64,000 nt of DNA from Acidobacteriota bacterium. Its GTDB lineage: Bacteria; Acidobacteriota; UBA6911; RPQK01; DATIPO01. The translations under genes and the position numbers were made by a program. The notes below the pieces were generated by a model, which worked only from the letters and a program-made list of their open reading frames with translations, did no database searches and was not told the DNA's origin. The stretch covers positions 88,938-152,937 of the forward strand of contig DATIPQ010000038.1 in assembly GCA_035471785.1 (NCBI GenBank), given 5' to 3'. Shown here piece after piece: positions 36,659 through 44,421 of the stretch. Each line of letters starts with the position of its first letter. Position 1 is the stretch's first letter.

Positions 36659-37864
36659 ATGGACTTCTCGATCCCCGAACGCGTGCAGAAGCTGCTGAAC
36701 GAGACCCGGGCCTTCATGGATGAACGCGTCCTGCCGCTGGAGGAGCGCTTTCGCAACGGCCCCTTCAAAGAACTCGAGGAACCCCTTCGACGAGCCCGCC
36801 AGGAGGTGCGCTCCCAGGGCTGGTGGCTGCCCCAGATCTCCCGCCGGTGGGGAGGCATGGGTCTGAGCTGCCTCGAGTTCGGACTGCTGGGCGCCGTGCT
36901 GGGGCGCTCCCCGCTGGGCCACTACGCCTTCAACTGCCAGGCTCCCGACGCCGGCAACATGGAGATCCTCATCTCCCAGGGCAGCCAGGAGCAGCAGGAA
37001 CGCTACCTGCAACCCCTCCTGCAGGGGAGGACGCGGAGCTGCTTCGCCATGACCGAACCCGAGCACGCCGGTTCCAACCCGCTCTACATGAGCACCCATG
37101 CACGTCTCGACGACCAGGGCTGGCTTCTGCAAGGCCACAAGTGGTTCGCCACCGCCGCCGACGGAGCCGACTTTGCAATCGTCATGGCCGTCACCGATCC
37201 CCAGGCGGAACCCCGTCAGAGAGCATCCATGATGCTGGTGCCCCGCGGCCTTGAGGGCATGCGTCTGCTGCGCAACATCCCGGTGATGGGCCATGAGGGC
37301 GACGGCTGGGCTTCTCACGGAGAACTGCTCTTCCGGGACTGCCGCTTGCCTCCCGAGGCACTGCTGGGCCCAAGAGGAAGCGGCTTCGCCATCGCCCAGG
37401 AGCGCCTGGGGCCGGGACGCATTCATCACTGCATGCGCTGGATCGGCATCTGTGAAAGAGCCTTTGAGATGATGGTCGAACGCGCCGCCCGGCGCACCTG
37501 CGCACCCTCCAAGCCGCTGGCCTCGCGCCAATTGGTTCAGGACTGGATCGCCACCTCGCGCATGGAAATCAACAGCGCCCGCCTGAGCGTCCTGCAAGCG
37601 GCCTGGGTCATCGACAACGAGGGCGCCAAAGCGGCCCGTCAAGAGATATCCTGCATCAAATTCCAGGTAGCCGGAGTGCTGCAAAGAGTGCTGGACCGGG
37701 CCATCCAGGTCCACGGCGCACTGGGCGTGAGCGAAGACACTCCCCTGGCCTGGCTGTGGCGCCAGGAACGAGCCGCCCGCATCTATGACGGACCCGACGA
37801 GGTCCACAAGCTGGCCGTGGCCAAGCAAGTCCTGAAAGAGTGGGAATCGAAAGGGGAAGGGTAA
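36659..37864 (+). CDS. Acyl-CoA dehydrogenase
   Basis: A 401-residue flavoenzyme of the acyl-CoA dehydrogenase family. SCFAMTEPEHAGSNP is the FAD/substrate motif, GHKWFATAADGADFAIVMAVT the central beta domain, and IQVHGALGVSEDTPLAWLWRQERAARIYDGPDEVHKLAVA the C-terminal conserved block. It resembles the ACAD10/11 dehydrogenase part. It is divergent from the APH-like kinase gene, the domain to which it is fused in animals. Together they may degrade hydroxy-fatty acids (inference). Confidence 0.86.
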   Translation: MDFSIPERVQKLLNETRAFMDERVLPLEERFRNGPFKELEEPLRRARQEVRSQGWWLPQISRRWGGMGLSCLEFGLLGAVLGRSPLGHYAFNCQAPDAGNMEILISQGSQEQQERYLQPLLQGRTRSCFAMTEPEHAGSNPLYMSTHARLDDQGWLLQGHKWFATAADGADFAIVMAVTDPQAEPRQRASMMLVPRGLEGMRLLRNIPVMGHEGDGWASHGELLFRDCRLPPEALLGPRGSGFAIAQERLGPGRIHHCMRWIGICERAFEMMVERAARRTCAPSKPLASRQLVQDWIATSRMEINSARLSVLQAAWVIDNEGAKAARQEISCIKFQVAGVLQRVLDRAIQVHGALGVSEDTPLAWLWRQERAARIYDGPDEVHKLAVAKQVLKEWESKGEG

Positions 37865-37890
37865 GCCCGCGCAACCCCAAAATAAAGAGC

Positions 37891-37921
37891 GGCGCCTCCC
37901 AAGTCGGGTCAGGGAGGCGCC
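37891..37921. terminator. Strong hairpin after acyl-CoA dehydrogenase gene
   Basis: Perfect 10-base arms GGCGCCTCCC (37891-37900) and GGGAGGCGCC (37912-37921) with an 11-base loop, 27 bases after the stop codon. No T-run on the plus strand, but the minus strand reads GCTCTTTATTTTGG after the stem, so it may work best in that direction. Confidence 0.55.
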
Positions 37922-38034
37922 GTTACGAGCTGGTATCGTTCGTAGTTACAGGTTGTACCGTTTGTCGTCTCTTGCCGTCCACACGACAAAGATGGCCCTA
38001 GTTTAGGGGCCGGGGCGGTAAATGTCTTGAAGAG

Positions 38035-38076
38035 CTTGCAAAATCTTGCAAACAAGTTGTAAACAAAGTGTTAAAC
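38035..38076 (+). promoter_or_regulatory. Phased direct repeats upstream of two-component operon
   Basis: CTTGCAAAAT (38035-38044) and CTTGCAAACA (38045-38054) are followed by AGTTGTAAAC (38055-38064) and AGTGTTAAAC (38067-38076). The TTGCAAA/TTGTAAA cores recur at steps of 10-12 bases, one helical turn, as in binding sites of OmpR/PhoB-type regulators. They lie just upstream of a -10 box (TATACT, 38113-38118) and 98-139 bases before the kinase start. Confidence 0.55.
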
Positions 38077-38112
38077 CACCCGATTTCAGGCACTTAGGGC
38101 TGACGCCTGGCG

Positions 38113-38118
38113 TATACT
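38113..38118 (+). promoter_or_regulatory. -10 box of two-component operon
   Basis: TATACT with a poor -35 region (around 38090-38096), as expected for an activated promoter. The leader would be about 50 bases. Confidence 0.4.
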
Positions 38119-38173
38119 GGCACAACCGCGGGCCGGCAAGCCCCGCACCATCAACCTACAGGTTATCCGAGGA

Positions 38174-39889
38174 ATGAAGGAGAAACGACAACAGCCTGCA
38201 GCCGCCGCCAGAACGGGTTCGCCGGGTTTGGCCAACTGGAGCAAGCGGCGCCTCTTATGGGTGGGCTTCGCCGCCGTGCTGGTGCCGCTGACGGCGCTCA
38301 TGCTGCTGCAGTACCGCTGGCTGGTCGACTTGCAATACAACTCGGCCTTGGCCCAGAAAGCGGCCATGCGGGGCTACGCTGATCTGGTGGCCGAGAAGGT
38401 CGAGTACTTCTTCCGCAAGAACGCCGAGAGGGCCTTGAACGTGCCCTCGGCCGTGCTGGAAAAGGACCGTCAGGACCAACTCAGCTACCTGCGCCAGAAG
38501 AAAAAGGACATCGAGGGAGCCCGTCTGCTCTTCCTCATCCGCTTTCAGGACGAGCGTATCGAGGAGGTTTTCTACGATCCGGCCAGCAAGCAGGAGGCCG
38601 AGCCCGTCAGAGTCGACCTGCTCTACTTGAAGACCCTGCATAAGTATGGCAAGACCATCGACTCGGAGTTGAAGGTGGACGACTCCGATCCCGACAACGC
38701 CGTCATCTTCAAGCCCATCACCGACGAGTGCTCGCGCCTGCTGGGCGTGGCGGGCATGCTGGTCGATACCGATTACTTGCGCAGCCACCATCTTCCCGAC
38801 GTGATCCGCAAGACGCTGCCCTCCATGCCGCGCCAGGAAGACCTGGCCGTGCTGGTGCGGGACGGGGAAGGAAACCAGGTGTTCGCCGAGGGCGATCTGA
38901 AGACCCTCGAATTGCCCGACAAGGCCTGCGAGGTGAGCCGAAAGCTGCCCTTCATCTTCCGCACCTGGCAGGTCTGCCTGAGCAGCGGGTCGTCGACTCC
39001 CGAGCAATTGGCCCGGGCCAATTTTCTTTTCAACATGACCCTCTCGGGAGTGCTGGGCATCCTGCTTGCCGGAGGCGTCTTGCTGACCTTCCGCACCGCC
39101 GCCCGCGAAATGAAGCTCTCGGAGATGAAAAACGACTTCGTCTCCAACGTCTCTCACGAGCTGCGCACGCCCTTGGCCTCCATCCGGGTCTTCGGAGAAA
39201 TGCTGCGTCTGGGCAAGGTGCGAGAGGCCTCCAAAGTACGCGAGTATGGCGAGTACATCGAGGCCGAGGGACGCCGTCTCAGCCAGCTCATCAATAACAT
39301 CCTCAACTTCGCCAAGATCGAGTCGGGCCAGAAGGTGTACGAGTTCGAGTCCTGCGATCTGGAGAAGGTGATCGAGAAGGTCGTCTCCACCTTCAGGGTG
39401 CGCCTGCAGCATTCGGGAGTGGAGATCGACTTCAGCAAGCCGCTCGGTTCACTGCCGCCGCTGAACATCGACGGCCAAGCCGTCTCGCAGGCCATCAGCA
39501 ACCTGCTCGACAATGCCGTCAAGTACTCCAACGGCGCCCGCCGCATCGAGGTGGCCCTGAAGCGAAGCCAGGACGAGGCTGTCATCAGCGTGCGCGACCA
39601 GGGAATCGGCATCTCCCGCGAAGAGCAGAGCAAGATCTTCGAGCGCTTTCACCGCGTCAGCACCGGTCTGGTGCATGACGTCAAGGGCAGCGGACTCGGC
39701 CTCTCCATCGTCCAGCACATCGTCAGGGCCCACGGGGGACGGGTCGAGGTCGAGAGCGAAGCGGGCCAAGGCAGCACCTTCTTCATCATCCTGCCGCTGC
39801 GTCCCGACGCCGCCAAGCAAACAACCCGCTCCGGCCCTGAAGCGATGGAAGGGGGGCCGCAGGCCGCCGGCGAAGGCAAGACGTCATGA
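38174..39889 (+). CDS. Sensor histidine kinase
   Basis: A 571-residue membrane histidine kinase. Helix 1 at about residues 29-48 (LLWVGFAAVLVPLTALMLLQY), a periplasmic sensor of about 240 residues, helix 2 near 285-308, then HisKA with KNDFVSNVSHELRTPL (His328) and HATPase with DNAVKYS, VRDQGIGIS and GSGLGLSIVQHIV. It autophosphorylates and passes phosphate to the adjacent OmpR-type regulator, which overlaps by 4 bases. The periplasmic part matches no sensor domain I recognise. Phased repeats upstream suggest autoregulation. Confidence 0.88.
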   Translation: MKEKRQQPAAAARTGSPGLANWSKRRLLWVGFAAVLVPLTALMLLQYRWLVDLQYNSALAQKAAMRGYADLVAEKVEYFFRKNAERALNVPSAVLEKDRQDQLSYLRQKKKDIEGARLLFLIRFQDERIEEVFYDPASKQEAEPVRVDLLYLKTLHKYGKTIDSELKVDDSDPDNAVIFKPITDECSRLLGVAGMLVDTDYLRSHHLPDVIRKTLPSMPRQEDLAVLVRDGEGNQVFAEGDLKTLELPDKACEVSRKLPFIFRTWQVCLSSGSSTPEQLARANFLFNMTLSGVLGILLAGGVLLTFRTAAREMKLSEMKNDFVSNVSHELRTPLASIRVFGEMLRLGKVREASKVREYGEYIEAEGRRLSQLINNILNFAKIESGQKVYEFESCDLEKVIEKVVSTFRVRLQHSGVEIDFSKPLGSLPPLNIDGQAVSQAISNLLDNAVKYSNGARRIEVALKRSQDEAVISVRDQGIGISREEQSKIFERFHRVSTGLVHDVKGSGLGLSIVQHIVRAHGGRVEVESEAGQGSTFFIILPLRPDAAKQTTRSGPEAMEGGPQAAGEGKTS

Positions 39890-40587
39890 AGCAAAGGGTG
39901 CTGATCGTCGAGGACGAAGAGGCCATGGGAGTGGCCCTGCGCGACGGATTCAAGTACGAGGGCTACGAGGTTTCCCTGGTCACCGACGGGGAGCGAGCGC
40001 TGGCCAATGTGCGCAACGGCAACCCTCATATCGTCATTCTGGACGTCATGTTGCCCAAGATGAACGGGCTGGACGTGTGCAAAGCCCTGAGGGCCGAAGA
40101 CAACCGCGTCCCCATCATCATGCTGACCGCCCGCGGACAGGAAATCGACCGCGTGCGGGGGCTTAAGATCGGAGCCGACGACTACGTCACCAAGCCATTC
40201 AGCCTGATGGAGCTGCTGGCCAGAGTAGAAGCCGTGCTGCGCCGCAGTTCATCCGAGGCCCGCCGGCAGGAGGAGGAGGAAGGCCCTCTCCGATATTGCT
40301 GCGGAGATCTGGAATTCGATTTCCAGAAGCACGAAGCCAGCAAGAGCGGCCAGCCCATCGATCTCTCTCCCCGCGAATTCAGCCTCATGCGCTTCCTCAT
40401 CCGCCACCGCGGACAGGTGATCTCGCGCGACACCCTCTTAGACGCCGTTTGGGGCTACGATTCAATCCCCTTCACCCGCACCGTCGACGCCCATGTGGCC
40501 AAGCTGCGCAAGAAAATCGAAGACCAACCCTCCGATCCACGCTACATCGTCACCGTCCACCGGCTGGGCTACAAGTTCACCGGCTAA
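39886..40587 (+). CDS. OmpR/PhoB-family response regulator
   Basis: A 233-residue response regulator. The receiver has acidic residues (EDE, 9-11), the phosphoacceptor Asp53 (VILDVMLPK), Thr81 and Lys103 (VTKPF). The C-terminal winged helix (LSPREFSLMRFLIRH to YIVTVHRLGYKFTG) binds DNA. It starts within the kinase stop (ATGA). Its probable target includes the phased repeats upstream of the kinase. Its stop overlaps the uppP stop within CTAA at 40584-40587. Confidence 0.9.
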   Translation: MKQRVLIVEDEEAMGVALRDGFKYEGYEVSLVTDGERALANVRNGNPHIVILDVMLPKMNGLDVCKALRAEDNRVPIIMLTARGQEIDRVRGLKIGADDYVTKPFSLMELLARVEAVLRRSSSEARRQEEEEGPLRYCCGDLEFDFQKHEASKSGQPIDLSPREFSLMRFLIRHRGQVISRDTLLDAVWGYDSIPFTRTVDAHVAKLRKKIEDQPSDPRYIVTVHRLGYKFTG

Positions 40588-41426
40588 CCAGATAGACCGG
40601 GAACGGTCAGCAGCAGGATGAGGGCTAATGCACCCAGTGCCAGGCGGTAGAGAACGAAGGGCATCAGGGAGGCCGACTGCAGATAGCGCAGGAAGTACTT
40701 GATGCAGAGCCACCCGCTCAGGGCCGCGGCGGTCATGCCGGCGGCCAGCACGCCGAAAGCAATACTCCCCTGGGCGGAACTCAGCAGCTCGTAACTTTGC
40801 AGCGTGGCCGCACCGGCGATCAGCGGGGTGGCGATGATGAAGGAAAAGCGGGCCGCATCCCATCGGCGAAATCCCAGCAGCAGGGCGGCCGTAATCGTGA
40901 TGCCCGAACGGCTGACGCCGGGAGCCAGCGCCAAAGCCTGAGCCAGACCGATGAGCAAGGCCGCCCTCAGACCCAGCGCTTCCCCGCCCCGTTCCTGAGA
41001 ACCCTTAAGGTCGGCCAAGCCCAACAGCAATCCGAAGAAGATCAGATTGAAGACCACTACTTCGGGCCCCCGCAGCGCTTGCTCGATGAAGTCCTTGAGG
41101 AACGCCCCGGCCAGCGCGGCCGGCAAACTGGCCGCTATGATCTGTCCCCAAGTAGGAGTGTATTCGCGGGCTCGTCCCGGCGCTGAAGCCTCAGCCGTCC
41201 GGCCCAGCAAGCGGGCGGCCAGCCGCATCCAGTCACGGCGGAAGTAAACCAGCACCGCCGCCAGAGTCCCCACGTGCAGCATCACGTCGAAGGCCAGCCC
41301 CATGGGCTTCCACCCCAAGAGCCAGGGCAGCAGCAGAAGATGTCCGGAACTGGAGATGGGGAGGAACTCGGTCAGTCCTTGCAGAATTCCCAGGAGCAGG
41401 GCTTGAACGACCGGGTCTTGCAGCAT
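40584..41426 (-). CDS. uppP: Undecaprenyl-diphosphatase UppP
   Basis: A 280-residue inner-membrane phosphatase that recycles undecaprenyl pyrophosphate for cell-wall synthesis; overproduction gives bacitracin resistance. GILQGLTEFLPISSSGHL (with Glu20) and APGVSRSGITITAALLLGF are the two signature motifs, with about eight helices. TAGAAT ends 7 bases before the ATG and no Shine-Dalgarno sequence is present, suggesting a leaderless mRNA. It is convergent with the response regulator and close downstream of an HTH gene. Confidence 0.92.
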   Translation of the reverse strand: MLQDPVVQALLLGILQGLTEFLPISSSGHLLLLPWLLGWKPMGLAFDVMLHVGTLAAVLVYFRRDWMRLAARLLGRTAEASAPGRAREYTPTWGQIIAASLPAALAGAFLKDFIEQALRGPEVVVFNLIFFGLLLGLADLKGSQERGGEALGLRAALLIGLAQALALAPGVSRSGITITAALLLGFRRWDAARFSFIIATPLIAGAATLQSYELLSSAQGSIAFGVLAAGMTAAALSGWLCIKYFLRYLQSASLMPFVLYRLALGALALILLLTVPGLSG

Positions 41427-41433
41427 CGGTGGG

Positions 41434-41439
41434 ATTCTA
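41434..41439 (-). promoter_or_regulatory. -10 hexamer of uppP, leaderless-type
   Basis: TAGAAT on the minus strand followed by CCCACCG (7 bases) and the ATG at 41426. It overlaps the 3' end of the upstream HTH gene region. Confidence 0.4.
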
Positions 41440-41445
41440 ACCTGT

Positions 41446-42141
41446 TTAGCGGTCGGGCGACAGCAGTTGGGCGAATCCCAGGCTCCAGATCTTGAGCATG
41501 GTCATTATGGAGTCGCGGCTGCCGGAACGGGGATGCAGCCAATAGAGGCGCAGGCGCACCGATTTCGACTCGACCACGTAGTTCTGCCAGCCCTCGATCT
41601 CTTCCCCGTCGGCCAGCCTTTCGGCCAGTTTCTCGGGGCATTGCCAGCGGTAGAAGATGTCGCCCGTCATGCGCCGATGGTCAATGACCAGCACGGCCCC
41701 TTCCGCTCCCGAGTTCTGGGCCGTCTGCTCGAAGTCAAGCCGGCGCAGTTCGAACTTGGCCTCCAGGCTTTCCAGGGCCGAGGCCAGCTCCTTGTCCATG
41801 CCTCTGCGGAAGAGGCGCTCCAAGCGCTCTACCAAAGCAGCTAAATCAGGTTCGCCGAGGAAAAAGTCTTTGAAGGTGGGAGGCCGGCCCTGGTAGAAAT
41901 CGAAGAGTTCTTCGAAGCCCTCGGCCCTCACCCCGGCCATGCGGAACACTTCGCGGGGATCGACCTCGCAGGCGCGGGCGATGCGCAGACAGGAGTCCAT
42001 AGTCGGCTGCCCCCCGTTCTTGGCCGAAAACCAACGGGCCACCGAGGTGTGCTCCACACCCAGGCAATCGGCGATCTTGCGCTGGCTTAAATCGGGAAAG
42101 GTGCCTCGCAGCAAGTCGGCAACCGTCTTGTAATCCCCCAT
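41446..42141 (-). CDS. XRE-type HTH regulator with unknown C-terminal domain
   Basis: A 231-residue regulator. Residues 1-65 form an XRE-like helix-turn-helix (LSQRKIADCLGVEHTSVARWFSAKNGGQPTMDSCLRIARACEVDPREVF). The C-terminal 165 residues are mixed alpha/beta (VLVIDHRRMTGDIFYRW, RLRLYWLHPRSGSRDSIMTMLKIW), not recognised. The ATG at 42141 follows GAGAGAAG. A perfect inverted repeat (CTTGCAACAA arms) lies 43-76 bases upstream, a candidate operator for autoregulation. uppP follows closely on the same strand. Confidence 0.72.
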   Translation of the reverse strand: MGDYKTVADLLRGTFPDLSQRKIADCLGVEHTSVARWFSAKNGGQPTMDSCLRIARACEVDPREVFRMAGVRAEGFEELFDFYQGRPPTFKDFFLGEPDLAALVERLERLFRRGMDKELASALESLEAKFELRRLDFEQTAQNSGAEGAVLVIDHRRMTGDIFYRWQCPEKLAERLADGEEIEGWQNYVVESKSVRLRLYWLHPRSGSRDSIMTMLKIWSLGFAQLLSPDR

Positions 42142-42183
42142 CTTCTCTCGCAATTCGAGTCGCGAGACTCGTGTTTGTAACAC

Positions 42184-42217
42184 CTTGCAACAATTTTTTT
42201 AATTTTTTTGTTGCAAG
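42184..42217. promoter_or_regulatory. Inverted repeat, candidate HTH operator
   Basis: Perfect 10-base arms CTTGCAACAA (42184-42193) and TTGTTGCAAG (42208-42217) flank a 14-base spacer made almost entirely of T. It lies just upstream of the HTH gene starting at 42141. The arm core TTGCAA also appears in the phased repeats at 38035 and the palindrome at 42493. Confidence 0.55.
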
Positions 42218-42294
42218 ACAGTACACCATCCGCTATGATCTCTATGTCAGTAAGAATAGAGATGGCCACGAGCCTTTACAGCTTACCGCTTTTG

Positions 42295-42320
42295 CCTTCA
42301 ATTTTCCACCCAATTGAAGG
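42295..42320. repeat. Inverted repeat
   Basis: Perfect 9-base arms CCTTCAATT (42295-42303) and AATTGAAGG (42312-42320) with an 8-base loop. Operator or hairpin; nothing else marks it. Confidence 0.5.
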
Positions 42321-42492
42321 CTTTCGAGCCTGCCCGTGGTGAAAAGGGCTTTCAAGGCGTCCCTGCAGGATGTGTTGGGGACGTGGAAAGCACGATGGAA
42401 GGGGGGTCGCCGACAGCGATGCCCTCCTCGGGACAGGCATGGCGAAGGGTGGAGAATCCAGCTCGCCGCCATCAATATTCCGGAAGGGACGG

Positions 42493-42516
42493 CGTTGCGT
42501 GTTGCAACACGCAACG
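42493..42516. repeat. Perfect 24-base palindrome
   Basis: Half-site CGTTGCGTGTTG joined directly to its reverse complement, with no spacer. The centre is GTTGCAAC. Dyads like this are typical of dimeric HTH regulator sites. It is about 280 bases upstream of the HTH gene starting at 42795. Confidence 0.7.
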
Positions 42517-42534
42517 GGAACGGTCGCTAGAGAG

Positions 42535-42582
42535 GACCGCTTCGAAAGGGTGAAGGCGCCTTTGGCGTCGTTTCGAGCGGTC
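42535..42582 (+). repeat. Long hairpin
   Basis: Arms beginning GACCGCTTCGAAA (42535 on) and ending TTTCGAGCGGTC (to 42582) pair with one bulged base; a nested AAGGCGCCTTT palindrome lies in the loop. Could be a transcribed structured RNA. Confidence 0.45.
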
Positions 42583-42794
42583 CCCATCTCCACACCGCGA
42601 AGTTATTCCGTCCACTGGTTTGCGCCAGCAGGTCTCGATAAGCGGCGTGCAGGGCCTTGCGGCAACTGCACGCAAGCTAATGGGTCCGGCTCTCTATTCC
42701 GATTTGAACAAAGGGAAGAACTGCGCCCGCGCGAGTCGCCGCTCGCCGGGCGATCAACGAAGGAAAGGCACGGGCCTTTCGCAAGGAGGGAGAA

Positions 42795-43445
42795 ATGCGA
42801 TCTACGGGAGCTATTAACAACTACGTAGCCCACCGCCTGAGGGAGGTGCGCACGGCAAAGAAAATGAGTTCTCAAGAGGTGGCGCGCCGCACTGGCATTG
42901 CCACCGGTTCCTATAGTTGTCTGGAAAACGGCTGGTATCGAATCAACCTGGACAATCTCTTCAAGATTCTCCATGCCCTCGACATCGACGTCACCGACGT
43001 ATGGCCGCGTCCTAAGGATGACGCTCAGGGTCCCATCAACGAGGAATATTTGCGCAGCACCGTGCGCAAGGCGCTTGACGCCGGGCCGCGGGAAATGGAA
43101 TTGGACGATGTGCTGGAATCGGTCTGCCAGGCCTTCGAAGTGAGCAAGGGCCAACTTCAGTCCAAGATGCGCAGCTGGGCCCGGCTCAGCCATGCCCGTG
43201 CCGCCTGCGGACTGCTGGTCAAGGAGTCGCCCAGCTTGAGTCTCACTGACTTGTGCGGATTGCTGGGATGCAGCCTCTCCTCCATGAGTCACCTCATGCG
43301 CCGTCACATGGATGCCCTCGACGAAGACGGCGAAATGGAAGAAGCCATGAGGCAAGCGCGCCGCATCCTGCGCCGGCGGCTCACCCGCGCCAAGGACGAG
43401 GCCGTTGATTCTCATTCCGAAGTGAGGGAACAGAAGGCGGGCTGA
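42795..43445 (+). CDS. XRE HTH plus DnaA-domain-IV-like protein, paralog 1
   Basis: A 216-residue protein with two DNA-binding-type domains. Residues about 8-70: XRE helix-turn-helix (SSQEVARRTGIATGSYSCLENGWYRINLDNLFKIL). Residues about 100-180: VLESVCQAFEVSKGQLQSKMRSWARLSHARAACGLLVKE then SLSLTDLCGLLGCSLSSMSHLMRRH, the pattern of DnaA domain IV (Bac_DnaA_C-like), which binds DnaA boxes. AAGGAGG precedes the ATG. A paralog follows 219 bases later. A role in gene control or replication-linked regulation is inferred. Confidence 0.72.
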   Translation: MRSTGAINNYVAHRLREVRTAKKMSSQEVARRTGIATGSYSCLENGWYRINLDNLFKILHALDIDVTDVWPRPKDDAQGPINEEYLRSTVRKALDAGPREMELDDVLESVCQAFEVSKGQLQSKMRSWARLSHARAACGLLVKESPSLSLTDLCGLLGCSLSSMSHLMRRHMDALDEDGEMEEAMRQARRILRRRLTRAKDEAVDSHSEVREQKAG

Positions 43446-43664
43446 CCGCCTTATCGATTGCCTCAGAACGGCCCCGCCGGGTGCTGGAGACACGCGGCGG
43501 GACCTGACATCAGAGTCCTGTTGGCGAGGACTTGATGATTGTCTTCCATTCTAGCGCAAGGGGGTTGTTGCAGCCGTGAGGCGGAGAGATTCCTGCCTCT
43601 GGCTTCCGCCTTTCAGCTCCTGCGGAAGACGTTCTCGCTTGACAGGAATGACAAGGAGAAGGTC

Positions 43665-44294
43665 ATGAGCACACCCCCAAGAGCGCACCCCGTCAACGCT
43701 TTCGTCTGCACTTCCATCCGCCGCCTGCGCCAAGCCCGAGGACTCGCCATCGAGCGGGTGGCCGAGCGCTCGGGCATCCCTCCCGGCTCTTATTCCTGCC
43801 TGGAAACGGGGCGTTACCGCCTCAATTTGGAGAATCTCTACCGGATCCTGGCGGCCTTGGACGCCGATATCGGCGACGTCTGGCCTCAGCGCCCTGGAGA
43901 CCGAAAATCTTCCCCAGAGGGCCCTCCTCAAGTGGAAGAGGCCGTGCGCCAGGCGGAACTGCGCCGTCCTCCAAGGGCGACTCTGGAGGACATACTGAAA
44001 GCGGTCTGCCGCACTTGTCTCGTCAACCGCCGCGAGATGGCTTCCCGCAAGCGTACGGCGCGGATATCCCGGGCCCGTGCCATCGCCTCTCTGCTGACCT
44101 GGGAATTGGGACATCTTACCCTCAGCGCCCTGAGCCGGGAGCTGCGCCGCGACGTCTCCTCCCTGAGCCACCAGTTGCGCCGTTTCAGGCGTCAGTTGAA
44201 AAGCGACAGCGAGTCGGCCGCCATCCTCCGCAGGGCGCGGCGGCAACTGGAAAAGGACCTGCGCAAGCGCCACATTCGGCGACAGCTACAGTAG
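43665..44294 (+). CDS. XRE HTH plus DnaA-domain-IV-like protein, paralog 2
   Basis: A 209-residue paralog of the preceding gene. The N-terminal HTH shares GSYSCLExGxYRxNLxNLxxIL with it. The C-terminal part (TLEDILKAVCRTCLVNRREMASRKRTARISRARAIASLLTWE, LTLSALSRELRRDVSSLSHQLRRF) keeps the DnaA domain IV order. The tail is very basic (RRARRQLEKDLRKRHIRRQLQ). The ATG at 43665 follows AAGGAGAAGG; an upstream in-frame extension to 43539 is less likely. Tandem duplication with divergence suggests related but distinct targets. Confidence 0.72.
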   Translation: MSTPPRAHPVNAFVCTSIRRLRQARGLAIERVAERSGIPPGSYSCLETGRYRLNLENLYRILAALDADIGDVWPQRPGDRKSSPEGPPQVEEAVRQAELRRPPRATLEDILKAVCRTCLVNRREMASRKRTARISRARAIASLLTWELGHLTLSALSRELRRDVSSLSHQLRRFRRQLKSDSESAAILRRARRQLEKDLRKRHIRRQLQ

Positions 44295-44389
44295 CAGTCG
44301 CCGAACTCCCAAACTCCCAACCTCCAAGAACCAACTCACACGTTTCACGGGTTCCAGAGTTTCAGATTTGAGATCTTGGGTGATGGGAG

Positions 44390-44421
44390 TTCGAGCGCTA
44401 ACCCGCGGGTTAGCGCTCGAA
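44390..44421. terminator. Perfect 32-base palindrome across a stop codon
   Basis: Half-site TTCGAGCGCTAACCCG followed at once by its reverse complement. It includes the TAA stop of the minus-strand isomerase-like gene (44410-44412) and lies between that gene and the convergent HTH paralog 2. Likely a bidirectional terminator or cruciform, without a T-run. Confidence 0.55.

Larger units (their letters stand above)
42142..42794. other. Palindrome-rich intergenic region between divergent HTH genes
   Basis: About 650 bases with no credible ORF but several inverted repeats: 42184-42217, 42295-42320, 42493-42516 and 42535-42582, listed separately. Composition shifts from AT-rich near 42200 to GC-rich. 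It may hold operators, promoters for both directions, or a small RNA. Confidence 0.55.
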
